From contig NC_133537.1 in the NCBI RefSeq assembly GCF_048544455.1, forward strand, positions 70,155,634 through 70,219,633: a DNA stretch of 64,000 nucleotides, given 5' to 3'. Below the pieces are notes generated by a model, which searched no databases, was not told the origin of the DNA, and saw only the letters and a program-made list of their open reading frames with translations. Positions 1 through 13,540 of this stretch are shown here, piece after piece. The position numbers and the translations under genes were made by a program. Numbering within the stretch: position 1 is the stretch's first letter; each line of letters begins with the position of its first letter. The stretch is from Silene latifolia (taxonomy: Eukaryota > Streptophyta > Magnoliopsida > Caryophyllales > Caryophyllaceae).

Positions 1-790
1 GTGCATTTTGAATCTGAACAAAAAGGACCTGCACTGTTGATGGCAAGTAGAGAATATCATTTCTATCATATGTGCACATCACACCATACATATCAAGCAC
101 CTACAAATAAAGCATCATATTCTAAAATTGTCACACATACATCAGTATAAATATAAAAAAATAAAAATAAATATCTACATACTTACCAAATCCATTACCC
201 AGTGACGATTTTGCAAACTTTGCATTGCTTTTCGGTACACTGCTTTAAACCTAGAAAATCAGTGTCAAATCAAACAATTAAATTTATCGCCAACTATTGA
301 GTACTAAACAGAAAAATGCAGCTTCAGATAAGTACAACTTCATTGAGATGTTTTCTGCTTATATTTAATAAAGGAATAAAAGGATACCTCACATCAAAAC
401 ACGAAGATCCAGCTTGTCAGCTTGTGATAAGACTTTATCCTTCAGTTGATTACCGTTGAAACAACAAATTTCAGAGCAAACTCTTGCAGCAAAAAGCTTA
501 AGTTGATTGTGCTACAAAAGAATTTGAAACATATGTTAACCATTAAATGTATATAGACTCTGTCTTGAGTCGACTTATGTTTTATTTTGAAGTGTATATA
601 GCTAGCTAGATGTATGTATCTAGCAATTTAAAGCAATGCAACCAAGTAAATAAACCCCATACACTGAGTTTCTACTATTTGAATCACAACTTACATCGTT
701 TAGACCCAAAGAAAAATCCTTTCTAGTGTCTTTTTACTTCTCCAACAAACGCATGAGATAAATTCCACAATCAACTCCATCACCCAAATA
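1..790 (-). pseudogene. 3' exons of the Ulp1-family gene of element A
   Basis: The minus strand reads as several short exons with plausible splice sites. The first (about 675-790) contains GVDCGIYLMRLLE, which matches the Cys box of Ulp1/SENP (C48) cysteine peptidases, where the Cys of DCG is the nucleophile. A stop codon (TAA) follows a few codons later, and downstream codons still read sensibly, so this copy looks decayed. Further exons follow at about 375-515 (starts HNQLKLFAARVCSE), about 190-250 (FKAVYRKAMQ, then a GTAAGT donor) and about 50-100 (VLDMYGVMC). Introns contain tagctagatacata-type units. The N-terminal half lies at 12119-13328, beyond the copia insertion. The gene runs off the left edge. 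The His/Asp box expected before the Cys box is not seen on either side of the insertion. Confidence 0.6.
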
Positions 791-898
791 TGATAACGGA
801 ATAATGAAAACAAAACATTCATCGTTATAATAATACTTGTAAATAACAAGTAAATCATTTACATAGTGACCTCTACCCAACTATGATAAATGATTCCA

Positions 899-1177
899 AG
901 ATCCAAATTCATATTAATTTGGGGCACGGTGTGCCGAAATACCCTTTATTAATATAACTCGGTGGATTAACTCTTTAATCGATTCTACTTTTAGAACTCT
1001 TGGTCGATAAAATTACATTAATATTTATCTTTAGCCCGAAACACATCCGGAAATCGTCGTGAATACTTTCGTTGAGTTCAATCCAAATTTTGAATAAATG
1101 TGTCCATGATCCAAATTCATATTAACTTAGGGCACGGTGTACCGAAATACCATTTATTAACATAAATTTGGTGGATA
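899..1177. repeat. Internal direct repeat within the LTR
   Basis: A segment of about 65 bp starting ATCCAAATTCATATTAA and containing GGGCACGGTG occurs at about 899-963 and again at about 1112-1177. The same pair is present in the other LTR (about 8717-8995), so the duplication predates the insertion of this copy. Confidence 0.7.
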
Positions 1178-3015
1178 GACATTTATCACCCACTTCCCCT
1201 ACGTAACAAGGTTTGTACCCCGGTGTGGTCGAGTGCACTCCCTCACGAAATAGGTTTTCATGGTTTCTACTTTTTGGTAAGGCTAAGTCTCAATTGTTTA
1301 TTTTAGCGAGAGGTCATGTCAATTTATTATCTATCATGTTTTAAGTGAATTAAAGCGGTGAACTACGATAATTGTAGTTGACACGGTCGATATACATGAT
1401 TTAATGATAATGCATGTTTTACTTATGGCTATTTAGCGATGCATGCAACATATAAATAAAATGCAAAGCATAAATAAAATCCTAGTATGGCCTTCCTAGA
1501 ATAATAAATATAATAAACTATTCCAAATTCGGAAACCAACTCCTTTGGTCCCTTGAACTTCGGTCTTGGCACGCATTTTAAGGCAACACTTTCATTAATG
1601 GATCGCCTTCTCGAGTGGCATCGTCTTCAAGGAACTCCGGAATAATTAAATTACAAAATGAATTACATAATTTCCTATTATACATTTGTAATTAAAATAA
1701 AAATAAATCTATTAAATTACAAAACGGTGATACGAGATCACAATAATTACAACCGAATCGATATTCCCATACATTTCGGGTAATACCAATTAAAACTAAG
1801 GCCATACTAAGTAAAATTACATAATTCAAAAATTACATAAAAATTAAAATATGACAATCATAAATAAAATGCAGCATTATAATATGTATGAACATGCCCA
1901 ATTTTATGCTAAATCGCCTTTAAGGAGCCAACATCGTATATTAATCTGTTTTTACGGATTTGCGTGATTTAACCTTTTAAAATCACAATAATTACATAAA
2001 TTCATATTTATGTACAAGTTAATTACCCTAACCATCTTAGGACTCAAAATTAGTTTCCACTAACATTTGACAATAATTAACTTATATTTCTTAATATTGT
2101 TCATAAATGGACTCAAAATACAAAATTTTGCCATAAACTTCAAATTAAATCATAAAAATTTCAAATAATTTCAAAATTTGAATTTTAAACTCATAAACAT
2201 TCTGAAAAAATACCATGACACTCATAATGTTCATAACATAGGTTAAACATTTCGAAAATTTATCGAGAAAAACAATGTTGCGGTTTATCGGATTTATCAA
2301 TTATTACCATAAAAATATGAGAAAAATTATTTTTATCAACTTTTCACTTTTAGATCTGAAACATATGATAAAATGCAACATGTGACGTTTTTCCTTAGTC
2401 ATGAAGTATGTTTTAGCATTTTTTACTAATTAAAGTCACTATATATGTGATTTTTCATCAAAAATTCATAAATCATGCATAAAAACTTCATTATAGCCAA
2501 ATATTTTATACACATCTTATAAAATTTCATATGACAACATACTAAATTTCCATGACCATATTCGAAATATAACTTATATTAACTTATTTTCCCATTTAAA
2601 TACGATTTTAACTTGAAAAATCCATATTTCGAGCATAACAACTCATTTTATTATGAAAATTTACAGGTCATCAGTAGACAATATATGTGAAAACATATCC
2701 AAAAACCACTGAACAAATCGAAGTGTAGCTAATTTTCATCCAAAAATGACATTTTTATCATAAAAATCACATTTTAATGTCAATATTATATAAAATGAAC
2801 AATAAAATCCATAAATAAACCAAAATATCCTAAAAATCACTTAGGATCAGAAAATTTTAACATGAAAATTTATTTTAAGGTTTATCTTCATAAAACCAAT
2901 TTAATTAGTTTTGTATGTTAATCATATAACTCAGAAAAACTATAAACCGATTTGCATGCAAACAACCTAAGGCTCATGATACCGCTTGTTATAAAAACAA
3001 TAATCTCATTATTTT

Positions 3016-3217
3016 TTTTTTGGTGACGAGGGGTTTAATCCCCCGGGCCTAGGCATTCCGGCGTCACCACCTGGACCATGTAAACCACCCTAATTGGGGC
3101 CGCCGAGATAACCGCATGCAATTGCTCATCTGTGGGTTCGAACACGGGACCTCGCAATTCTCGCCTTTGTAAGCTTTGAGGTTACCCAAGTCTACCACTA
3201 GACTGCAAGCACTTGGT
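3016..3217 (-). mobile_element. tRNA-derived SINE with 15-bp target duplication
   Basis: On the minus strand this 202-bp insert begins CCAAGTGCTTGCAGTC. It has a Pol III A-box-like TAGTGGTAGACTTGG and a B-box-like GTGTTCGAACCC, and ends in a short poly(A) tract (the T-run at 3012-3021 on plus). The perfect 15-bp duplication taatctcattatttt flanks it at 3001-3015 and 3218-3232. The other LTR has a single uninterrupted copy of this target near 10812-10826, a natural empty site. The SINE therefore inserted after the copia element. The SINE family cannot be named from the sequence alone. Confidence 0.9.
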
Positions 3218-4525
3218 TAATCTCATTATTTTACATATTCATATATGTGAGAAATTATTTAGTCATAAAATAAATAGTTGATCTTATGCATGCAAACATA
3301 AATAACAAGAGATGAGAAAATCGTTTTCTCACCATGAAAAATCGGCAAAATGGGCACAAATGAAGGTCTCCTACCTTCATTTGTTCTTGAGCTAGAAAAT
3401 ACATTAGGATGATCATCCAAGACTTCAAAATAGAAGCCCTCCAATAAGTAGCACCCAAAACTATCCCAAAATCCCACAAAATAATATGTACTAGATATTT
3501 GTAATGTGGTTTACCTTAAAATCGGTTACTAATACTCATATACTACTACTAGTATTATTAGTGATTGATTTGTACAAATTTGATTCATAAAACTTGATTT
3601 TATGAAGAACAAGAGAGAGAATGTTTTGTTTTTATTTAAACATGAGAGAATGGAAAAATTGAGAGAAAAATCTCTCAATTATACTCTCTAAAACCGGTGG
3701 GTAGGGTGGGTATTAGGACCCTTTTCTTTTTCCTTTTTGTCTTCACAAGACAAATTAGTGTAAGGCTTTGTCATGGTCAAGTTACTATCAAGTGTCATAG
3801 ACAAATGAATAAGACAAATGAATAAGACAAAACTTCTAAAATTAGCCCACCAATTTCGGTTATCATATGTAATATGGAGTCCATTTTATTTTTGTCCATT
3901 GTACAATTGTATGTCATGTGACATGTGACATGTCTTATGTCATGTTTTAATTTAAAATGCATATTCAACAAATTAAATATCATTTACAAATTAAATAAAT
4001 CACATTTAACAAATTGACTAGTAATTCAAAATTACTTCCACATAAAATGGTTATTTAAATACTAGTTACTATAATTCACAACATCATGTAATTATAACTA
4101 ACTTATCATTCTCATCTCGCGTGTTTCGCAAACACCGATTAATTTTAGTAATATAACTTCTTAAATTACTAAATAAAATCTTATTTAATCACATTATAAT
4201 AAGATGTCATTTTCTCTCTTATGATAATAATTTGTTCCATTTTAAGGAATTAATTAATCTGTATCGACATACAATTAATTAACCTTTTTTTTTTCAATTA
4301 AGGGAATCGTCCTTTAGGTGTGACCTCAAGGGATCAACTGATCACCACCGTCGCACGACAGTAATGTCAAACTCTAGCCAGCCAATCATTACCGATATGT
4401 GTGGACCAGTTGACTATATATGTAATGTATCATCCCTTTCGTATTCTTGTTATGAGATTTAAATATGTAATCAATATGATCGACAATTGTGATCGCATTA
4501 TTGTCGGAGGACACATATTACAATA

Positions 4526-7500
4526 ATCTCCCACTTGTCCTCGACAAGTGTGCGTCACCAATTCTCTTGTCCTATTACTATCTCCCACTCAATGCAAGGT
4601 GTCTTTCGGGTCGTACTTGCAAGTGATCATATCGAGAGTGGTTTCCTCGATCTGGAGAATAACTGATTGACCGGAATTATCTACCATAGTTACCTTCCGA
4701 GCGTGGCCACGCATTTCCAGTTCATTACTCCTCGAGTGGCCCCGAGATATTGTTTTAACCCTGACGACAAGGGGTGGACAATTCTATCGCACTATTCCCT
4801 TCGACTAGCCACAACCATCATAACCCAAAATATGCCCATTTGACCCTATTTACGAAGGTCGTAGTAACATGAATCAAAGCTAATCTGAAACTGTGCCATC
4901 TTAGGCGAACAGTCTTTAGTCAAAAGAATCGACTCATTAGAATACTATAGTAGCTCTCGCCACGACCAGGCTATATAAATTTGCGAGAACTCTATAAGCG
5001 GTCTTTGTCCGACAAAGTGTTCCTTGATCTGCCTATGTGATCGACTAGTCATCTCACATGACTCTATGGCACTTGAACTTGCCATCAATCGCATCACACT
5101 CTAATCACTTCGAGACGTCACCTCATACAAGTGACTATGGGAGAATACCATGTTAATCCGGGTTCACTTTAACGGGGTTCAATATTGTCTCTACAACCCG
5201 TTTGGATGTAACAAAGTATAAAAGGAGTTTTTAGATTTAAAAACTCGAACGACAAATGTGATTATCACATATGAAGAGTCAATACTTGATTACTACTTCA
5301 TATTTTTATAATCCATTTTCATCTTATATGTAGTTGTTCATCTCAATGCAATTGAAATAACATATGACATGACTTATCATGTTAAGCCTATAAGAACGCT
5401 TTGGTTAATAGGTTTTATCAACTTCTTGTACCTAACTCAACCTTACTACATACTCGTTTTCCTTTGTAACGTATACATTTGCATTACAAAACTTTCTAAG
5501 TACGTGTCTAGATCCAATCTAGACATAGGCCATCTATCCTTAGAACAACTCCCACTGGTGCGAGACTCATCCTTCTTGCACATCTCATGATTGCAAGTGT
5601 ACTCAATTTCCATTGTAAATATCTCTCATTGTTCTTTATTGCCTAGAACGATTCTAGCAAATATATTTCTTAAATAACATAGCCACAATGGTTCCTAAAC
5701 CATCCTAATGTGTTTTGATTATGGTTTTGTCAGAAACCATTCGCAATCTCAATTGTCAATTGTCATTTGTGTAACACCCTTACACAAAATTGCATCAAAA
5801 ACACTTTGCTTTACATCCTTAATGCTTCTACAAGCACTTAAGGGTAATCTTTATGGCTTACTTGGTAGCTATTACTTAAATTCGATTTGAAACAATTCAT
5901 CATACTCAAAGTATATGAAGTGCTATACATCATTACTTATTTAATTGATCCGGCAGCGGAAGCAAATGGAATCAATCAAATATGTTCAACTTGATTGAAC
6001 TAGTCATGAATCTTATTAACATAAGACTTCTTATTTGATGCTAATATCATGCAGATTTATCTCCATAAATCCGGATATTAAAGATGTATTATAATATTCC
6101 ATAAGTGTCAAATCATTCCCAATGATCAATATGTCATCCACATATAAGACTAATTAAAATTTCCGTAACTCCCACTAAACTCCATGTATAAACACAACTT
6201 CTCGACTTATCGAGAAAAGTTTTATAACATGATCAAAACATTGATTCCAACTCATTGATGTCCTACTTAAGACCCTCTCTTAAGTTTCACATTATCTTAG
6301 GATTGCAAGAATCTACAAAACTCAAGACATGTATTGAATACATTCCTTCTAATTGAAGAAGTGGGTTTTAGATTCACTTGCTATATGTATATCATCATAA
6401 TGAAACACAATCCCTAAGAAGATCCAAATAGACTTAAGCATTTCAACTAGTTCAAAACCCTTTGCCACCAATCAAGCTTTGATATCTAACAATTCACTTG
6501 GAATTTATTTCGGATTTTCATGGCTCTAAGCCTTGTATTGAGTTGTGACTTAAACACTCTCATGTAAGTCATATGTTCATCACTTTCCAGAAGTAATCAA
6601 CTTGAATCAAACAATTTCTTTGTAAGTTGCAAGCTCTTTACTTTCTAAAAGTAACACTAATTCATCATCTTCAACAAGTGATGACTTTAACCTCCTAGTT
6701 TTTGAAGAAAAAACGTCTTACACAAAACTTCTCATGTAGCCAAGAAAGACCAGTTTCTTGAAGAAACAACGTCTTACACAAAACGTCTCATGTAGCCAAG
6801 AAAGACCAGTTTCTTGCGACATAACATTCTTTGTGGCTCTTGATTAATTTGAAACAACGTCTTACACAAAATGTCTCATGTAGCCAAGAAAGACCAGTTT
6901 CTGGCGACATAACATTCTTTGTGGCTCTTGATTAATTTATCCCACTCTATCTTCTAGAAATAAACTTGTATTTTAGAAAGATAGCTTCACGAGCCACAAA
7001 CCCGTTGTACTCGTGATTATAATAAGGAAAAATGAGCATTTGTTTCTTTTGAAAACTTACAAACATGGTACCTTACCATTTCATATCTCATATGATTCGT
7101 TTTAGATTTAGTGGGAAAATAATTTAGACAAAATGATAAAATCCCCAAAAGGATCAAGTAACTCAAAGTAACTTGATTGAAGTCCAAACCATATCGAATG
7201 GCGTTTGATTTCTTTATCCAACCACACATTATCCCATAATGCGTGCTAAGAGAGATTAACTTGTGATACTATATCACATTTCATTTGGCTTATATCAAAG
7301 TCTTCACTTTGATAATCCCATCACGACTATCTAAATCGTGATTCCTTGAACTCTTTGAACTTCTTCAAAGATTTCTCTATTTACCTTATTAAGTGAACAC
7401 ATTAGCGTCAACTTAAATCGTTGGTAAAATAAAATGATCAACCTATTTTGGATCAATGATTTACAACCTCGATCTCCTTTTCAACCAAAAGGCACGAGAC

Positions 7501-8606
7501 ATCTTGCTTTGAATACAAGATACGCATATACCATAAGATCTAATGGTTTCAAGAGTACTTGATAACTCTTTGCGTTCATCATTCCAGAATCTAAGGTTTA
7601 ATCATGGGATACCAATTTGAGTCTTGCATCATATACATGATGTATCATTCTAGTTTGGTTTAGAATATATTCACCTTGATAATGGGCTAGCCATACATCA
7701 AACCGTGGTGTATAGGGTCACAAAAGTGATACCTCTTTTGTATCTTAACAAATTTATATTCTTATTTAGAGTTTATGCACTTAATAGTCATAATTAAGTA
7801 CAACTATAAACCTAAAACTAGATTGATTACACAAAGACTCTATCTCTCGATATTATTTGATGCTAGTCGTCATATTATAATCATCTTATTTATCGTATAC
7901 AATGATGAAAACCTCCACTGGTTTCTAATATTGACGAAGTAGTACTAGCAAAATTTATGTTAATCAAATAAACATTTAAAGAAGAAGGTTCTATTAGATG
8001 TCCCACAACTAACTTGTTGATTCTTCAATACTTTGGGGTAGTTTCCTTTCTAGTGTCCAACACTACTAAAATGGGAACTTTATCGATTGGAATTGATAGG
8101 TTTAGTCTTTACTTTTACCTTTGTCTTGTCAATTCCATTCTAATCTTTACTTCTTAAACCTCGTCCTTTTCTTAACGGTTTAAGAGAATGCTCCCACTCA
8201 TTTCAATGAGTCTTTGCTAAGAGAAGCAAAATTGAAATTCATGAAGACTGCTCTTCATTTGTTTGTTTAGTCTTAAAACTTTAATTGAAGTGGTTGCGGT
8301 ATTTTGGTCAATTTTGATTTCCAACAAATCTAGTTACCAAAATGATATAACGTTTCACAGTACTTAACTCAATTAAGCATATGAGAAACAATTCATTGTA
8401 AGTAGATATGTTAGTCAAGAATCAAAAACTCTTTTGATCACGAATAACTTTTATCTATACTCTTCACAAGAGATCCTTAGCAATGGTTCATATGAGATTT
8501 TAGAATAAAATATATATTTGTCTTTAGTTACGATGTTTTAATGGAGATTTGAATCAAAAATCGAAATGATATCGTATATGAATTGTGGTAAAGAAATATA
8601 ACAATA
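4526..8606 (-). mobile_element. Copia internal region
   Basis: This is the interior between the two LTRs, on the minus strand. It starts at the polypurine tract next to 4526. A YVDD-type reverse-transcriptase remnant near 6120-6160 is the clearest coding trace. No long open frame remains, and the region is broken many times over. Short open frames such as 5369-5590, 5708-5890 and 7017-7229 are chance frames. No confident tRNA primer site was found beside the 5' LTR. Confidence 0.6.
6708..6945. repeat. Short tandem duplication, about 2.5 copies
   Basis: A unit containing GTCTTACACAAAAC, CATGTAGCCAAGAAAGACC and AGTTTCT occurs near 6711, 6771 and 6860. The last two copies extend through AACATTCTTTGTGGCTC. 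It is a local duplication inside the copia interior. Confidence 0.75.
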
Positions 8607-11600
8607 TGATAACGGAATAATGAAAACAAAACATTCATCGTTATAATAATACTTGTAAATAACAAGTAAAACATTTACATAGTGACCTCTACCCAACTAT
8701 GATAAATGATTCCAAGATCCAAATTCATATTAACTTGGGGCACGGTGTGCCGAAATACCCTTTATTAATATAACTCGGTGGATTAACTCTTTAATCGATT
8801 CTACTTTTAGAACTCTTGGTCGATAAAATTACATTAATATTTATCTTTAGCCCGAAACACATCCGGAAATCGTCGTGAATACTTTCGTTGAGTTCAATCC
8901 AAATTTCGAATAAATGTGTCCATGATCCAAATTCATATTAACTTAGGGCACGGTGTGCCGAAATACCCTTTATTAACATAAATTTGGTGGATAGACATTT
9001 ATCACCCACTTCCCCTATGTAACAAGGTTTGTACCCCGGTGTGGCCGAGTGCACTCCCTCACGAAATAGGTTTTCATGGTTTCTACTTTTTGGTAAGGCT
9101 AAGTCTCAATTGTTTATTTTAGCGAGAGGTCATGTCAATTTATTATCTATCACGTTTTAAGTGAACAAAAGCAGTGAACTACGATAATTATAGTTGACAC
9201 AGTCGATATACACAATTTAATGATAATGCATATTTTAGTAATGGCGATTTAGCGATGCATGCAACATATAAATAAAATGCAAAGCATAAATAAAATCCTA
9301 GTATGGCCTTCCTAGAATAGTAAATCTAATAAACTATTACAAATTCGGAAACCAACTCCTTTGGTCTCTTGAACTTCGGTCTTGGCACGCATTTCATGGC
9401 AACACTTTCTTTAATGGATCGCCTTCTCGAGTGGCACCGTCTTCAAGGAACTCCGGAATAATTAAATTACAAAATGAATTACATAATTTCCTATTATACA
9501 TTTGTAATTAAAATAAAAATAAATCTATTAAATTACAAAACGGTGATACGAGATCACAATAATTACAACCGAATCGATATTCCCATACATTTGGGGTAAT
9601 ACCAATTAAAACTAAGGTCATACTAAGTAAAATTACATAATTCAAAAATTACATAAAAATTAAAATATGACAATCATAAATAAAATGCAGCATTATAATA
9701 TGTATGAACATGCCCAATTTTATGCTAAATCGCCTTTAAGGAGCCAATATCGTATATTAATCGGTTTTTACGGATTTGCGTGATTTAACCTTTTAAAATC
9801 ACAATAATTACATAAATTCATATTTATGTACACGTTAATTACCCTAAACATCTTAGGACTCAAAACGCCACTAACATTTGACAATAATTACCTTATATTT
9901 CTTAATATTGTTCATAAATGGACTCAAAATACAAAATTTTGCCATAAACTTCAAATTAAATCATAAAAATTTCAAATAATTTCATAATTTGAAATTTAAA
10001 CTCATGAACATTCTGAAAAAATACCATGACACTCATAATATTAAAAACATAAATTAAAAATTTCGAAAATTTATCGAGAAAAACAATGTTGCGGTTTATC
10101 GGATTTATCAATTATTACCATAAAAATATGAGAAAAATTATTTTTATCAACTTTTCACTTTTAGATCTGAAACATATGATAAAATGCAACATGTAACGTT
10201 TTTTCTTAGTCATGAAGTATGTTTTAGCATTATTTACTAATTAAAGTCACTATTTATGTGATATTTCATCAAAAATTCATAAAGCATGCATAAAGACTTC
10301 ATTATAGCCAAATATTTTAAAAACATCTTGTAAAATTGCATGTGACAATATACTAAATTTCCATGACCGGATTCGAAATATAGCTCATATTAACTTATTT
10401 TCCCATTTAAATACGATTTTAACTTGAAAAATCTATATTTCGAGCATAACAACTCATTTTATTATGAACATTTACAGGCCATCAGTAGATATTATATGTG
10501 AAAACATATCCAAAAACCACTGAAAAAATCAAAGTTTAGCTAATTTTCATCCAAAAATGACATTTTTATCATAAAAATCACATTTTAATGTCAATATTAT
10601 ATAAAATTAACAATAAAATCCATAAATAAACCAAAATATCCTAAAAATCACTTAGGATCAGAAAATTTTAACATGCAAATTTATTTTAAGGTTTATCTTC
10701 ATAAAACCAATTTAATTAGTTTTGTATGTTAATCATATAACTCGGAAAAACTATAAACCGATTTGCATGCAAACAACCTAAGGCTCATGATACCGCTTGT
10801 TATAAAAACAATAATCTCATTATTTTACATATTCATATATGTGAGAAATTATTTAGTCATAAAATAAATAGTTGATCTTATGCATGCAAACATAAATAAC
10901 AAGAGATGAGAAAATCGTTTTCTCACCATGAAAAATCGGCCAAATGGGCACAAATGAAGGTCTCCTACCTTCATTTGTTCTTGAGCTAGAAAATACATTA
11001 GGATGATCATCCAAGACTTCAAAATAGAAGCCCTCTAATAAGTAGCACCCAAAACTATCCCAAAATCCCACAAAATAATATGTACTAGATATTTGTAATG
11101 TGGTTTACCTTAAAATCGGTTACTAATACTCATATACTACTACTAGTATTATTAGTGATTGATTTGTACAAATTTGATTCATAAAACTTGATTTTATGAA
11201 AACAAGAGAGAGAATGTTATGTTTTTATTTAAACATGAGAGAATGGAAAAATTGAGAGAAAAATCTCTCAATTATACTCTCTAAAACCGGTGGGTAGGGT
11301 GGGTATTAGGACCCTTTTCTTTTTCCTTTTTGTCTTCACAAGACAAATTAGTGTAAGGCTTTGTCATGGTCAAGTCACTATCAAGTGTCATAGACAAATG
11401 AATAAGACAAATGAATAAGACAAAACTTCTAAAATTAGCCCACCAATTTTGGTTATCATATGTAATATGAAGTCCATTTTATTTTTGTCAATTGTACAAT
11501 TGTATGTCATGTGACATGTGACATGTCTTATGTCATGTTTTAATTTAAAATGCATATTTAACAAATTAAATATCATTTACAAATTAAATAAATTACATTT

Positions 11601-12118
11601 AACAAATTGACTAGTAATTCAAAATTACTTCCACATAAAATGGTTATTTAAATACTAGTTATTATAATTCACAACATCTTGTAATTATAACTAACTTATC
11701 ATTCTCATCTCGCGTGTTTCGCAAACACCGATTAATTTTAGTAATATAACTTCTTAAATTACTAAATAAAATCTTATTTAATCACATTATAATAAGATGT
11801 CATTTTCTCTCTTATGATAATAATTTATTCAATTTTAAGGAATTAATTAATCTGTATCGACTTACAATTAATTAACCTTTTTTTTTTCAATTAAGGGAAT
11901 CGTCCTTTAGGTGTGACCTCAAGGGATCAACTGATCACCACCGTCGCATGACAGTAATGTCAAACTCTAGCCAGCCAATCATTACCGATATGTGTGGACC
12001 AGTTGACTATATATGTAATGTATCATCCCTTTCGTAGTCTTGTTATGAGATTTAAATATGTGATCAATATGATCGACAATTGTGATCGCATTATTGTCGG
12101 AGGACACATATTCCAACA
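8607..12118 (-). repeat. 5' LTR of the copia element
   Basis: This 3.5-kb direct copy of 791-4525 lacks the SINE. On the minus strand it begins TGTTGGAATATGTGTCC and ends CGTTATCA. It is the cleaner of the two LTRs and the reference for the SINE empty site. Confidence 0.85.
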
Positions 12119-13328
12119 ATTTGAGCCATCTGTTGTACAATCTTACACTCTGGATAATTCATTTTAGCTTCTGCCAGCGACTTTGAGAAGCTAGAATAAG
12201 CAAGAGCAAGAATGTTTGCATCTTCTGCCAATTTCTTTACGGAAAAAATACTGCTCTGTTTACTGTCCTTCGCCACTGTCTCAGTAGACTTTTGATCCTC
12301 ATTAACCGTCAGGTTGTCAGTAACCTTCAGATCCTCAGTAGTCTCTGCTTGTTGAATGGAAGCCTCAGACATATCTGATTGTGTTGAAATACTGAAATTT
12401 ACTTCTTGAACTGTACCCTTGACAATACGACATAGAACACCTCCAGTACCAAAACCGTCCTTCATCTCCTCCTTAAGCCTAGATTGAATCCTTCCCTTCG
12501 TCCATGAAGCTATTGTTGGGAAAACTCGAGGAACTGAAAAGTAACAAAGGATACTCTATCAAGATAGATAAACACGAACACCATGATAGGCCCTGCAAAG
12601 TTATCATTTTTAGAACTTTTCCAATTTTTAACAGCTTCAATAAACTGCTGTCGAGTGAATTTACACCAGTTTAATGATGAGACAGCTGAAATATCTTGCA
12701 AACAATTCAACACACGCAAGCTGGCACACGTTCCTTTTACACCCATTAAAAATACTGAAACGATGAATACAATAAAATTTCTTTTAAACTCTTCCCCACC
12801 GTCTCTTTGGCTTATAAGTAGCAATAGTATGTCCTTAACATCAACCTTTGTGGGATCTTTGTTAATGAATTGTGTCAACCATCTACTCTTAAACTCAATG
12901 AAATCAACACTCCTATCTGTTGAGGAAGCTATCATGACATCATTTGCACCCATTGGAATACCAAGTGATAAATGAACATCTTCATCCGTTATTTGAAGTT
13001 GCCCTTTCATATAGGAACATAACGATGTGTTGAATCTGGTAACAAGCCAATGAGCAAGAGCACCTGGAACCATATCTGTCTGGAGATTAAGAAGGCCACC
13101 AAAACCCATGTCCTTTATATCGGCTACTTGTTTTGCACTCAAATTGCTGTTAATAAATGTCAACAACATTTTAGGTGACATCCGTGTTCTCAAATAACAC
13201 TGCCCAAAATCATCATCTTCTTTCCTATTCCTTTTACCAACATTCTTAGAAAGACTTCTCTTAGTAATAGCATTCTGGTTTTGTTTGCTTGTACTTGCAC
13301 CACCATCATATATCATCAACTTATCCAT
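12119..13328 (-). pseudogene. N-terminal half of the transposon Ulp1-family gene (element A)
   Basis: The ATG is at 13328 and the first 250 or so codons are open. They contain MGFGGLLNLQTDMVPGALAH, then an ITDEDVHLSLGIPMG motif. This N-terminal region is characteristic of plant transposon-borne Ulp1 proteins and precedes the C48 peptidase domain in those families. The same arrangement (GFGGILELKLKTYPMGY) occurs in C1 and C2. Near 12540 the frame shifts: the sequence continues as VPRVFPTIASWTKGRIQSRL in another frame and joins 12465-12119, a Ser/Thr/Glu-rich linker (SVKKLAEDANILALAYSSF). The copia element then interrupts it after QQMAQI. The Cys box is on the far side (1-790), but the His/Asp segment is missing, so the gene cannot make an active peptidase. 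The plus-strand frame at 12583-12975 is its shadow. Confidence 0.75.
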
Positions 13329-13540
13329 TTGTAACCTAACAGAATAATTAAACCATTTGATTAAAATAAGGATATGTATCTAGCTATTAAAGCAGGTGCA
13401 TACTAGAACAAATGCAAATGTTTCTATATAAAATAAGGTTATGTATCTAGCTATTAAATCAGATGCATCTAGCTACTAAAGCAGGTGGATCTATCGAGCT
13501 ATGTATATAACCAGAGGAGACATAAGTCAATTTGTGTGTC
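13329..13540 (-). other. Leader region of element A with gctagatacat units
   Basis: This is non-coding sequence upstream of the ATG at 13328. On plus it holds several copies of ATGTATCTAGCTATTAAA and ATGCATCTAGCTACTAAA. On the minus (sense) strand the core reads TAGCTAGATACAT, the unit also found in the introns at 1-790 and in the array of element B. Confidence 0.55.

Larger units (their letters stand above)
791..4525 (-). repeat. 3' LTR of the copia element
   Basis: This is a direct copy of 8607-12118, longer by a SINE insertion at 3016-3217. Short open frames such as 3255-3479 and 3795-3983 recur in the other LTR and are not genes. At 3.5 kb without the SINE, this LTR is long for a copia element. 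Confidence 0.85.
791..12118 (-). mobile_element. Ty1-copia LTR retrotransposon, decayed
   Basis: Two long direct repeats (791-4525 and 8607-12118) bound a 4.1-kb interior. Read on the minus strand, the outer LTR begins TGTTGGAATATGTGTCC and the LTR ends in ATTCCGTTATCA. The polypurine tract AAGTGGGAGATTAT abuts the 3' LTR near 4526-4540. Both signals are typical of plant copia elements. A reverse-transcriptase YVDD-type remnant lies near 6120-6160. The interior is heavily broken, with many breaks. The LTRs look about 97-98% identical by eye (not aligned), suggesting an age of no more than a few million years. The element sits inside the Ulp1-family gene of element A. No clean target duplication is visible. 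Confidence 0.85.

Noticed and set aside
10853-11071. 72-residue minus-strand frame conserved at 3259-3477
   Set aside because: It is conserved only because both lie in the two LTRs of one element; no homology or coding features.
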